Made by a program: the position numbers and the translations under genes. From Siderastrea radians (Eukaryota > Cnidaria > Anthozoa > Scleractinia > Rhizangiidae): 64,000 nt of DNA. Position 1 is the stretch's first letter. Each line of letters starts with the position of its first letter. Of this stretch, positions 1 to 10,297 are shown one piece after another. Under the pieces are notes generated by a model. It ran no database searches. It saw nothing but the letters and a program-made list of their open reading frames with translations, and was not told the DNA's origin. The stretch spans positions 9,488,160 through 9,552,159 of the forward strand of contig OZ024887.1 in assembly GCA_964017195.1 (NCBI GenBank). Reading direction: 5' to 3'.

Positions 1-222
1 CTGCGGCACCGCCAGCGCCAGCCGTGGTTGGGGGAGATGTAGCTGGTTGTGCTGTGAGCACAGCTTTCTTGAGAAGACAGCGTTGAGCCGTTGATAAGTC
101 GAGGCTTGTGATAACGTCAGCTGTCATGGCCTTAATGTAATGAATTCCTCTTTAACGAGAGATTTGATGGTGTGGGCAGGGAAGCCATTGGCCTCGCACC
201 ACGCGTGTGTTTCCTCATCCAT
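1..222 (-). pseudogene. SAM-like domain N-terminal fragment, frameshifted, cut by window edge
   Basis: Reading the minus strand from an ATG at 222-220 gives a peptide starting MDEETHAWCEANGFPAHTIK, then a one-base deletion near 132 is needed to continue into AMTADVITSLDLSTAQ and a Pro/Ala/Gly-rich stretch at the edge. The pattern (Trp-Cys-Glu start, short helices, LKKAV end) resembles small SAM-like helical domains found at the N-terminus of uncharacterised cnidarian proteins. The shift breaks the frame in the middle of the domain, so either this is a pseudogene or a base is missing in the assembly. Function is unknown; the remainder would lie left of the window. Confidence 0.35.
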
Positions 223-542
223 GGACGAAAATTGAAGTAAAGATCGAAGCAGAAATCGAGCGAGCTAGTGAAAGGCGTGTGAAGAGAACTGACTGTTTCG
301 CAACACGGCGGGATAAAACTGATACTAGACAATTAGCGGAAGTACGTCACTGCACTGTCACGGTTCGTTATAAAATTTATGTAATTTATAAGTTCACCAG
401 AGCTTTCTTTCGGAACTCACCTGAGTTCCTTTGTCGATGATGTGAATACTAATCTGAAAAGCACAGGGCACTCCATTGATTGGACCAGTACAAAGATCAC
501 GTCACGTCACGTGACCAGCTCAGATCAGTACGAGGCCATATT
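223..542. other. Intergenic; CRE/E-box-like cluster upstream of the SAM-like fragment
   Basis: No coding sequence recognised. Around 485-520 there is a reversed CCAAT box (ATTGG) followed by clustered CACGTCACGTCACGTGAC motifs, an arrangement common in animal promoters and consistent with a start site for the minus-strand fragment at 222. Confidence 0.3.
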
Positions 543-822
543 AAAGGTCAAATAAACCAAAATTTCGACATTTTTTCTTTCAATCCAATTTACTTGTTAT
601 GTGTTGATTTGGTATCAAATAAACATAATCTGAAGTTTCAAGTCAATTGGACTTAGGATCGCAGAGATAATGGCACGTGAAAAGTGCTACTTTTTGGCCT
701 TCATAATCGTAGAGTGGTCGGGAAAGTTGTCGGTAAATTGTCGGAAATAACACTAGTGACGTCACTGTTGGCGAGCTGGAAAATTGCGGGGATTCGAAGT
801 GTGAGGACTTGAGCGGAAAATC
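543..822 (+). promoter_or_regulatory. Upstream module A (GGTCAAATAAACC ... TGACGTCACTGTTG)
   Basis: The segment begins with TTAAAGGTCAAATAAACC at about 543 and ends with GTGACGTCACTGTTGGCGAG at about 754-775, roughly 50 bp before the ATG of the THAP-like exon. Both motifs recur in the same order at similar spacing, inverted, at 4700-5035 upstream of another short ORF. TGACGTCA is a perfect CRE consensus. The shared layout suggests a duplicated promoter or repeat end; no transcript evidence is available. Confidence 0.3.
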
Positions 823-980
823 ATGGTGTTTTGTGCTGCTATGAGAGTAAAGTAAGTAATTTTAAGTTTCCAGAAGATCCAGACCTGCCTCAAGAATGGC
901 TCAAAGAATGAAAGGAGGATCGTTTCAACCCACAAAACACTGATTCATGTGTCTGTGCAGACCAGTTTACACCACAGGTA
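823..980 (+). pseudogene. Degraded THAP-type zinc-finger exon
   Basis: The ATG at 823 reads MVFCAAMRVK, then a stop and frame change. From about 864 the frame reads KFPEDPDLPQEWLKE, a stop where Trp or Arg would be expected, then KEDRFNPQNTDSCVCADQF, ending at a donor-like CACAG/GTAACC. THAP domains start with a short Cys motif, carry an F-x-FP segment and a Trp, and end in a C-S-x-H-F motif. Here the final His is replaced by Gln and the frame is broken twice, so it is not expected to encode a working zinc finger. It could descend from a THAP transposase gene or a host THAP gene. Confidence 0.45.
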
Positions 981-1590
981 ACCAAAGCGATTCGATCGAA
1001 AATAATCGGCGGTTTTCCATGGAAAATACCTAAAAATCCAAATAAAGTTTGAAGAACCTTACCTGTTATGTGTTTGCTGTGTTTTTGCCGGTTTTTCGAG
1101 CTTGTAGAGGTTGTTTTGAGCGGTAAGTTACAGCGGTATAAACCATCCATGTCCGCCCAAGAACGGAGCAACTTCACACAGGAATTCCAAGTGCGTGTTC
1201 AGCATTTGCACAACGTATAAATTTAGAGGTAAGAATTTTGCATTTTGTTCAATATATCTATGACTAGCTTGTATCTTCTGATGGTTGTTAACTCTTTCAG
1301 CTAGTTCAATTGAGAATTATAAGTCATAGCAGTTACTAAGCATTAACAATAACCTCGGGTTTTTGGCGCATAAATTAGGCTTCAATAATTATAAACAAAC
1401 GTAAATTTTGAGCTCTGAATGTAATATTTTTCACACACTAAAATATTTCAGTTTTATCGCTTTCATACAGCGGCTGCAGGCCCTTCTTAAGCCTCTCACA
1501 AGCCAACACTCAAGACAACCAACAACATAAACCCAGATTTAATAAACTGGCCTAGTTTCTAAGTGTTGTGGCTTTTCACTGGCAAGCAGG
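981..1590. other. No gene seen
   Basis: AT-rich sequence. A short exon-like segment at about 1181-1227 sits between a CACAG acceptor and a GAG/GTAAG donor, but its reading frame in phase with the THAP-like exon has a stop, consistent with decay of the same gene. Confidence 0.4.
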
Positions 1591-2247
1591 TCCCAGGGGG
1601 GGTACTCCGGATTTCCAGTGACGGTGATAATCGAAGGATTTTTTTTGGGGGGGGGGGGTTGAAATTTTCCATTCCAGGATGCTTTTGGGTAGGAAAATTT
1701 GACAAGCATTTTTTTGGGTGGCTTGATTTAAGTAGAGATTTTTTGGGTATTCAAAACAATCTGAAGAGTTGTGGTAGTGCCTGTGTATCCTGGCCGCGTA
1801 GTTCTGCGAATATTAAGTACTGACAACCAAACTTGTTTTGCGGTTGTTTTAATTATATTTAACGATGGTGTCACATTACATTGCATCTGTTTCATAAAAC
1901 CGGTTATACAATAGTCAGTAATAGTCCGCAAAGTGTCCCGGGTGTATTTCACAAGGCTTCAATTCATTCAACTGATTTCTCATCCATCGTGTTTATCCCC
2001 CGGCGTTATCCTCACTGGAATTCCCTTTTGCTGTAGTGAATTCTTGATATCTTTCACTTGTGACTTGTGGGTTAATCCTTGCTGGAAATTTTTGAGGCTC
2101 GAAAATTCGGCATGGGATTTTGGAGGGTTAATTTTTGGTCCAGGGACTTTGTGGGTTCCTTGGAGGCCCTAGGGATTTTTTTGGGTTTTGATTTTTGCCC
2201 CCGTTCGATCATCCCGGTCACTTGAAATCCGGAGTACCCCCATGGGA
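1591..2247. mobile_element. MITE with ~45-bp inverted ends and 6-bp target duplication
   Basis: The left end starts TCCCAGGGGGGGTACTCCGG and continues through ATTTCCAGTGAC; the right end read on the minus strand starts TCCCATGGGGGTACTCCGGA and continues ATTTCAAGTGACC, about 90% identical over the first 45 bases. The hexamer AGCAGG lies immediately outside both ends (1585-1590 and 2248-2253). No transposase ORF is present in the 657 bp, so it is non-autonomous. A related fragment with a GGGGGGTACT start lies at 35530-35720. Confidence 0.7.
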
Positions 2248-2253
2248 AGCAGG

Positions 2254-4539
2254 CGTTCGAGGCTGTTCCATGTTCATGATTTTTAGGGGAGGCAGAAATG
2301 ACATCATATCAAGACGAACATGCCCCTATCAAGTTTATGACAGGTGTATCACTTAATATAATTATGGGGTCCACCCTTCGTACAGCTGCTATCTGAGTAC
2401 TTTCAGGAGGTGGAAATGGTTGACCCATAAAAACTGAAGGAATTGATTGTTGTTTGAAACAAAAAAAACTTCTTTTCTGGGTGTCGCATATGTTCCTTGT
2501 CACTCCAAGAAGTACTAATACCTCTTGAAAAGTTGTTCCTGCCAGCATGAATTTCTGACATTATAGTACCTTAAAACCCTAGAAAGTATCAAAACACGCT
2601 GACAATGGTCATTTTTAATTCAAACACCCTAAGTGGTACCAAAGCATGAATTGTAATCACGGTGACCCCTTCACTACACTATGGGAGCCCCTCCCCTCTC
2701 ACCTCCTAGGTTAAGTACCACTCTGTAGTAATTGAAGAAAACACAAAGTTTAGATACATTTCAAAGAGTAGCACAAGTGTCAACCAAATATGATGTTAGT
2801 ATTATCTAGCAAGACTGCCAAGCTGTTAATGGACATATTCAAAGCCCTTTCAGTTTCCACTTTTACTTGGGAAGCTCTCTCTAATTTTTAAAACCAGACA
2901 AGATGGAATGGCTATTGGGATTTGTCGTCCCAGCTTCATACGTATCCAGTAAGTGTATTGCCTATAAGCAACATTACTGTATACATGTTCTGAGAATGAA
3001 AGAGGAAACAACAGACTCATAAGAAAGAAACACAGATGAGTAAAAGGTAACTCATCAGTAAAGGGATTAAATAAATATGTCAACTACAAAAATAAATCGA
3101 TATTAAATAAATAAACAAGTTAGCTAACCAGTAACAACAGTAGCAAAACAACATTAACTCGATTTCACAGTCTTAGAAATAATGAAATCACATTTGATTT
3201 GTTTAAGCTAAGATTTGAGAGTTTGTTTTTGCTTTCAACTAACAATTATATTACTTAATATATGTTGTACTGGTAGTACAACTGATTGTAAACCCAATCT
3301 TGTTAAACCTTATACATCAAAGGAGTCATAAAGTGCACAAAGTTGCTAAGAACTTAACAAGGTATACTGTTTATGTAATCATGTTCATTTATGTAATAAG
3401 GGTTTTTTAATTGTCATTTCATTATTGTTCCTTAATCTTTTACTACTTTTACGTCACCTTTTGTCAAATATCTTAGCATTTAGCACACAACCTCATAAGC
3501 ATTGCAACATCTCATCATGTATTAATGAAGGATCTTTTCTCATGAACACAATTTATAGGTTTAATTCATTTTCGGACCAAAATATGTAATTTTATCTCCC
3601 CACTGGTCCCCTGGTTCCTCCCCTACTCCCAGAGGTTTTTCTTTCAACCACAAAGCAGCTCTCAGTGTGCCCACTGTCAGACCAAACATGTAATTTTCCT
3701 TACCCATCTTGAGAACCAGATGTGTAATTTTTCCCACCCATTTTCAGAACTGACAAAACATAACTGTCACCCCCGAATCAATTACCATTTTCAGACCTAA
3801 CTTTTAAGTCAACAACCATTTTCAGACCAAAAAGGCTTTAAAACCATACTCATTTGGGTTGCACCACTCTATACACCCCCCCCCCCCCAAAAAAAAAAAG
3901 AAAAGAGCCCAAAGCAAAATTACTTTAATATGTACGTACTCCGGCCTTCATTTTCAAAATACTGATTATAATCTGTCTCAATGACAGCTGGATTTAAAAA
4001 AATTCTCTTCATCTGTCTCTAGGACATAGCAGGTGGTATCTTATCATGCAGGATTTGGGAATTGCACGACAGCAAAACACTTTCTCGCCCAGCTGGTATT
4101 AGAACACAGTTGCCAAAATTTAAATGCACCTAAATTTTGAGCCTAAGATTGTATACATGCAAAACAACAAACAAACACAGTCACTAGTAACACTTTGCGA
4201 TGTATACAGATACATTCAACAAGATTCAAATACATTCAACAAGAACTGTAACCTGGTTTCGGCTATGTTCAAAATTTGAGCTGGATTTCCTGTCACTGTT
4301 GCTGCAAGGATGAAAACCGTATTCACACAGCAACCATAATGGATACATGTTTAAGAAGCTTTGCTTTACTCTAGTCAGTCTAGTCAGTAAGGCATAACAA
4401 CAAACATCGATCATGATAAGTGTACAAAAGGGCTGCAAAGAACAACAAAAATGCCTCAGATAAAGTGGTAACGCATTTATTAACAATTTTACGGCGAACT
4501 TTTACAGTGTAATGAATAAATAAGCTTAAACGCTCACCA
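2254..4539. other. Gene-free interval, AT-rich
   Basis: No conserved coding segment recognised on either strand. It contains a homopolymer C/A run at about 3878-3900 and the degenerate minisatellite listed separately; otherwise unremarkable. Confidence 0.5.
3570..3835. repeat. Degenerate minisatellite, CATTTTCAGACC-type units
   Basis: Irregular copies of a unit containing TTTTCAGACCAAA and ATGTAATTTTNCCCACCCA recur about six times with variable spacing (near 3571, 3690, 3745, 3790 and 3825). Copies are too divergent to fix a period by eye. Confidence 0.45.
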
Positions 4540-4686
4540 TTAAACTTTATCAATTCCGTCCTTTACTTTCGAAGCCATTGCTGTCGGTCGAATATCACCT
4601 GAGATTTTGCAGTACGATTCTGTGGCAATTAGCTCAAACTGGTATGCCTCTACGTTAAATGCCACAGGTTTGAGCTCCTCGGCCAT
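4540..4686 (-). CDS. Short unrecognised ORF/exon downstream of module B
   Basis: The ATG at 4686-4684 lies in a good context (AAAATGGCC) and opens a 48-residue frame starting MAEELKPVAFNVEAYQFELI and ending GIDKV-stop. Immediately after the stop is TG/GTGAGC, a perfect splice donor, so the stop may be a mutation in a longer first exon. The AYQFE motif near the start faintly recalls N-termini of cnidarian P2X7R-like-domain proteins, but that domain itself is absent. Treat as a candidate or decayed first exon. Confidence 0.25.
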   Translation of the reverse strand: MAEELKPVAFNVEAYQFELIATESYCKISGDIRPTAMASKVKDGIDKV

Positions 4687-4699
4687 TTTCAACGCAAAG

Positions 4700-5035
4700 A
4701 AAACGGGTGAAAACAGAATTTTCCAAAAAATTACAACAATACTCTTCAATACTCTCCTTTCGATGTTGAGCTTTCTTTGCTCATCAACAGTGACGTCACA
4801 GAATCAGCGGTCGTTTCCATTCCTTCCATTTAAGCGCGCGGTCATTTCAGAAACGATTTCGTGAAACCTTCGGATATCTTCGTACTTTTGGCTTTATTAC
4901 TCCTTTTAAGGTCTCAGGAAGGAAAATTTCGGTCCAGTTTGGCTTTATAATGATTTCTTTTTGTGTCAAGACGCGTTTAAACGGCTAAAGCGGAATTATC
5001 AAAATTTGGGTTTATTTGACCTTTAAACGAGGTTC
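4700..5035 (-). promoter_or_regulatory. Upstream module B, inverted counterpart of 543-822
   Basis: Read on the minus strand, TTTAAAGGTCAAATAAACCC (about 5031-5010) is followed about 230 bp later by TGTGACGTCACTGTTGATGA (about 4802-4783) and then the ATG at 4686. Module A has the same two motifs in the same order about 210 bp apart. The sequence between them is diverged. Confidence 0.3.
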
Positions 5036-6564
5036 ACATCAGTAATCACATCATTGACAAAAGGACTCGGATGAGCTCTGAAAGTTCGGACGTAATTGTT
5101 GGTGTTCAAGTATAATTTCTTCTACATTAAAATTTAATTAACAAGGAATAGTATGCTGCATCTGCCACTGTTTAGTTATACGGAATTATAACATAGCTCG
5201 CGAGCTGGTCCTACCGAATTCCTATTGAACCATCATGGTGTATATCTCTATATACGCACGGCCGTGCGTATATAACATGTCGTGTGCAGTTGCATTTTGC
5301 TGCAAAGTTCCCGTCGAGTTTAGCGGCGAGTTCCTGTTGCTGAACTTTCCGATAGTCAATGGAAGAAACTAGCGAGGAACTTCCAAATTTTTCTCTTGGC
5401 ATTGACCTTTTAGCCAGCATAGAAAGCAGCCAACAAGCAAGAGCAAGACCAACGAAAACGAAGCATGCAGTTGAGTTATGGATGCACTTGGTTTTTTCTG
5501 CCTGCAGCGACCAAAAGTGTCTTCTTCGCGAGCAACTCGGCGAGTAAATGGCCAAGAAAAATCATCTTACAGCACTGAGAGTTAAACTAGAGAGAGATTA
5601 CAACAGCGAAATTGTTGCAGAGTGTTTGACTTCTTAGGACGAGCAAGGAACTTTGTTGAAAAACTGAAGAAACTCGAACTTAATTAGTCTTAGGCGTTGT
5701 GTTTACGATTTCACTCACCGTCTTCTCTGAACGAATGTTCACAAAGGGTAGGTTTTATACGCAAAACTTTAAAAACCAAAATATCAAGACATGACACAAA
5801 ATAAAACACAGTAAAATTGAAGCGAACTGTTTAATAATGTGTCACACGTTTTCGGTGATTCCCTACCAAAATCAAGCTAAATAATCACTGACAACCAGAA
5901 AGGACGAATTTTTTCCGGCTATATACTACACAAAATAACATCGTTTTACCTGCAGTCAATGTAGCTCTGTGTTCAAGCAGCTCCAATGTTCAAACAAAAT
6001 AAAACGTAATCCAAAATAAGTCGAATGATCGCTTTCCCAGTTGTTTGATTCATTGTTGTTAAACCACATTCCGTCCGCGGCCTCCACTTTGTTTTCTGCT
6101 CGTTTCAACTCAGACTCGCGGCTACAATGCTGAAATCATACAGTTTCAATCCGTTTTGGACGATGAATACAACAGTTTTTTTCAGGAAACATCAATCTTA
6201 TACCACATCTTAGAGCGATAATTGGAAGACTTCTTCAAAAAAATTATTCTCGTACGTTCACTTCGGAGCAATTTCATTGATTTATTCAGCTTTACAAAGA
6301 AACGCTGCAACTACGCGGCAACACTTCGCAAGGTTTTGGCGCCTTTTTCTTTCAGTCATGTGATCGATTATTGTTCCTTTATTTTCTCTTTCTCTTTTTT
6401 TTTCTCGTTCTTTCTTGATTTTTATGGTAACCAGTGACTGAGTTTTGAATCAACTGCGCACTGATTCGTATTGCTTATAATTTACGGTTTCAACGGAAGC
6501 GAAATAGAACTGCGGCACCTTGCGAAAAACTACTATTTCGGCATTTCCACTGGCTATGTTATAA
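5036..6564. other. Gene-free interval with short palindrome
   Basis: No gene recognised. Contains a perfect 26-bp palindrome at 5249-5274 (centre CGCACGGCCGTGCG flanked by TATATA). A segment at about 5470-5490 (GAGTTATGGATGCACTTGG) repeats the arm sequence of the fold-back element at 6565-6757. Confidence 0.45.
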
Positions 6565-6757
6565 AACAATTGGTTCATGCTTTTAGCTGTACGTACATCG
6601 AGTTATGGATGCACTTGGGAAGTTTGGAGAGCACTCAAGAAGCTAGAGTTGCTCTCGGCTGCGCCTCGAGCAACTCTTACGCTTCTCTCGTGCTCTCCAA
6701 ACTTCCCGCGTGCATCCATAACTCGATGTACGCACGCTAAGCATGAACCAATTGTTA
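6565..6757. repeat. Long fold-back element (hairpin), ~90-bp arms
   Basis: The left arm from AACAATTGGTTCATGC at 6565 through ACATCGAGTTATGGATGCAC and GGAAGTTTGGAGAGCAC is mirrored by the right arm ending GCATGAACCAATTGTT at about 6755, with only a few bases at the centre (about 6660-6663). Arms are near-identical with scattered changes. Such structures are typical of fold-back MITEs; reading frames across it are shadows of the palindrome. Confidence 0.8.
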
Positions 6758-6859
6758 AATACACAAAAGAAAATTCAAAACTACTTGCAAGGATTATTGT
6801 TCCTTCGCTTCTTCGGAAACCAACAATTACGATAGAAAACTGAGCGGTACCATTTGAGC

Positions 6860-6990
6860 ATGAGTGAAAGGTAAGAACTGGGTTTAGGGTTAATCGCTTT
6901 GACCAATCACAAAAGACGTAAATATCACAATGAACCAATCAGAACTGGAAGCAAGTACGTGATACAGTGTCAAGCGCGGGAAAATGCTTG
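6860..6990. repeat. Partial copy of the 14125/23481 MITE family
   Basis: Shares CAATGAACCAATCAGAAC and TCAAGCGCGGGAAAA with the internal parts of the elements at 14125-14397 and 23481-23705, but lacks recognisable inverted ends. Confidence 0.45.
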
Positions 6991-7199
6991 TGAGCGTTGA
7001 GAAAGCGGGGCCACTTTTGTTAACCAGTCAAGGACCGCAGTAAAAAAAAAGTAAAGTAAAGGGTATTTATAACCTTTGAATGCAGAGGTCCACACGACGC
7101 GTAAATAAACCGCACTGGTTCGGTTTTGCCGGATCTCTGGTGTAGAGATGCTGGAGCCAGACGTCACTCGAAGTGTAATTGAACAAAACTGAATGCGAG

Positions 7200-7930
7200 G
7201 CTGGCACTACGGCAAAGGGCTGATTTATTTAAGGCCAATATTTCGGCTAACAAAATTAGCCTTCCTCAAGGCCAGAGCTATACAGAAGGAAAATGCTATA
7301 ACGGCTCCAAAAATTTGAATTTTAAAAATACACAAATGGTTAATGATTAACTAGTTTAGAAATAAACAAACAAAATGTATATATATAATAATAATATAAA
7401 AAACAAAAAATAATTATAATGAAAAAAAAAATTTCCTAGATAACATGGTATACATATATATAGGGTGCAATGCTGATGTAATACAAACAATGTTTAGATT
7501 TGGGTGATCAGTGTTCATTCCGTCGGTTTATTCCGTCTGGTGATATGGTTTGACCTCTATGTATGAGGTAACCTTCTCGTGCTTTCCGGCGCGGTGCACT
7601 GGGTGTAGGATGTAATTCATGTGAGATAAGATCCATGTCTGTGATAGAGTGGCCAGGTAGATTGAAGTGGGAAGGGACGGCTGCCGCGGCGTTAGCGTGA
7701 AGTGGATTATTTGTAGCTTGTCTGTGTTCCCAAAAACGTTCACGAAGCGTGCGTTTTGTTTCACCTATGTATTGTTTGTTACACTTTTTACATTCAATCA
7801 TATATGTTAAGTTAGTTGAATTACAAGTAACATGGTGTCTTATTTGTCTTGTTTCTCCCGTGTTAGTGAAAGTGTATTACGTTCTTCCATTCTCAATGAA
7901 TGGGCAGGTGAGGCATCCATAAAGGGTTTA
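7200..7930 (-). mobile_element. Penelope-like element relic with GIY-YIG endonuclease
   Basis: On the minus strand the open stretch 7801-7508 contains IECKKCNKQYIGETKRTLRE followed by F-W-E-H-R and F-N-L-P-G-H-S, the layout of the GIY-YIG nuclease at the C-terminus of Penelope-like retroelements. Upstream, in the same frame after one in-frame stop (near 7889), are CPFIENGRT and the conserved spacer before the nuclease. The reverse transcriptase is missing. Downstream at 7220-7275 is the stem-rich TTCGGCTAACAAAATTAGCC/CTTCCTCAAG tail seen at ends of these elements. 5'-truncated and stop-containing, hence dead. Confidence 0.75.
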
Positions 7931-10224
7931 CATTGGTTTACAAAGCTTTGTAAGGGTTTATGAACGGCTTGTTTTGACACTCACTCCAGTACGTATTCAG
8001 GTTTCGTTAAAAAGATGCTAGAAAGATATTTGGATTTAATTGTCAGTGAATAACAGGTCTAGAGTTTTTCTAATTAAACGTCATTGCGAACGTTTCATTG
8101 TTGGACTTGGGATCGTTTTGGCTAAGATATAAGTCCGGACAGGATTTTCGGAAAGGCAAGGAAATCCATCAGCTCGTCTGAAAATTTGAGGGGACCGGAA
8201 ATTTCTTTCGCTAAACGGAAAGTTTTTTGCCACATGAATGCGAGGAATATTTGCCTAGCTATAAAGAATCTGGAACGGTGTTAGTGGACATAATTTCCTC
8301 GAAGTGCAAAATATCTGAGCTGCCTTGCCACGGATGTTTAGACTTTAGATTTTCCTTTGAAGAAAACCAAGGTTTTGCCCACCAAAAATTAGCCATAAAA
8401 ACTTTACAAGAGATTACTTCACATCTTTCGCATTATTTTCATTCACCCTTTAGCCGAAGATCAGGTGATGAAAACATGACGGTGACCTATTTCCTGAACA
8501 ATTTCCTTTAATTTCCTTTTTTGCGTGGTTTTATATCACAATAGTATAGCCACTCTCACTTTTCAGTGAGACACAAAAGTTAAATTTACATGAGAGAGCT
8601 AATCACCCTCGTTTGTTAAACCACCTTCTTATATCTTCAGTGTAGTGTTATACAAGTGCGCGTGGCTAGGTAATTGTCTTTTCCTTTAAAAGCAGTCGTT
8701 AGCACGTGTTAAAAGCGTTTTAACAATTTCAAATTGTTAAACACATGTTAAGCTTAGAAACGTTTATGCCAGCTCATGGTTTGGCACTTGATTTTCTACT
8801 TAAAAACTCGAAGTTGAACCAATTAGTCCCGGCACGCAATTCACTCGCGCCAGGAATGTTGCCTTCCATTGTTCTCAGGCTGAAAAGACAGCCCGAGCAC
8901 ATGGAGAAAGTTTCAGTATTAGTGTTGTTTATCTTTGCGGTTTTATCATTAGACACGTTTTTTCTCTTTTTAATTGTATAAAAATTCAGTACGATCTACA
9001 ATGATAAGAACTCCTCGTGGCAACTCAAGACCGAAAACTTATTTACCTTGATAAAAAGCGCTTGAAAAATATACCCGCCCTAATTCAACTCTGTCTCTAT
9101 ATATATACTGATATATATGAACATTGTATTCGAAAAACAACATTCTCACGACTAGATTGTTTTTCCCTTTTGCTGGTTTTGCTTTGCTCTCAGTGTTTAG
9201 TTTTTCTCCCTCAGTTTTTCCCATTCCCGAATCCCTCTGATTCAGCTAATTATTATAATATACTTGCAACTCACGTGAATTATGTCTTACCCTTATTTTT
9301 TTTCTCTGACAAACTTCTCACTTGGCAATAGAATAAAGTATTAAGATAGTCTTATCACGACAACAAACAAGGACAACCACCTGCAATTTTCAAAATTAAT
9401 TCACATTCCCAAGTGACCTACCACTTAACCGTCTTTCTCGAAATCAGTTCTGATCTCAAACTTTCTGTTTTGTGTTTTCCTGCGTATACTTTGAGTACAT
9501 GAAAAAATTTTAGTCCTATGTTGAGATAGGAAGCTCATTCCTTGCTGAAGCCAGAGAAGATAACAGTATGCTGAAGCGCTAATCTATGAGAACACATACT
9601 CCGTAAGATCGTATTAAGTCCAGTTTTCTAAATCCTACAATTAAACGACATTAAAAAAATAGAACTTGTTCCCGTTTTCTTTGTACGCATAAAGACAAAC
9701 ATCTTTTTTCTTTGTAGCCTGAGTGCATTTTATTTGTTTTGTTATTTTATTTAACATTGCACTTGACCCGAAAAGGTGAGACACTCTTGCTGCCACACCT
9801 TGCGAAACAAAATAAGAAGGTTTATAATCCAATGACAATTCAATATCACAAATATCCGGATTGGAGAGGATTTACGAAAGAGACTAAGGGAAGGATAAAG
9901 CAAAACAAGAAATTAACCTTAGTTTATCCAAGCAATTTTTCATGAAGTGAATAGAAAATGTAACTCGAGAGCTGACAGATTTAAGCAAAAACCTAGACGA
10001 CCTACAGGGAAGAAATTTCACGTCTGTGTCTTTGTATGAAAGGCAGCAACTGAATATACGTTCCCTTGTCTTCCGCGTTCCAGGATCCACACCCTGGTCT
10101 CACGGCTAAAACTCTCACCACGCGGAAACGAAAGGGAAATGAGATATGATCTAGACACGTTTGAATGGGCACAAAGCCACGAGGGGTGTCCCGTTTATTA
10201 GAAGAGGCATGTTTTGAAAGACCC
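7931..10224. other. No gene recognised; left flank of the segmental duplication
   Basis: Several short ORFs without recognisable domains. A short palindrome-rich stretch at 8700-8755 (TAACAATTTCAAATTGTTA) and AT dinucleotide patches near 9100 are present. At 10225 begins homology to the second Ly6 unit; the sequence to its left is not repeated elsewhere in the window. Confidence 0.45.
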
Positions 10225-10297
10225 AGTATCACCTCAGTCATCTTTGTGTAAAGATCTGTGCGAGGAAAAGAGTTTATCAACAGGACTTGCAAACAAG

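Noticed and set aside
6603..6938. Overlapping ORFs on both strands across the 6.6-kb hairpin
   Set aside because: Mirror translations of a palindrome; no domain.
8745..8981. 78-codon ORF with hydrophobic C-terminus
   Set aside because: No recognisable domain, splice context or duplication support; composition alone is not enough.
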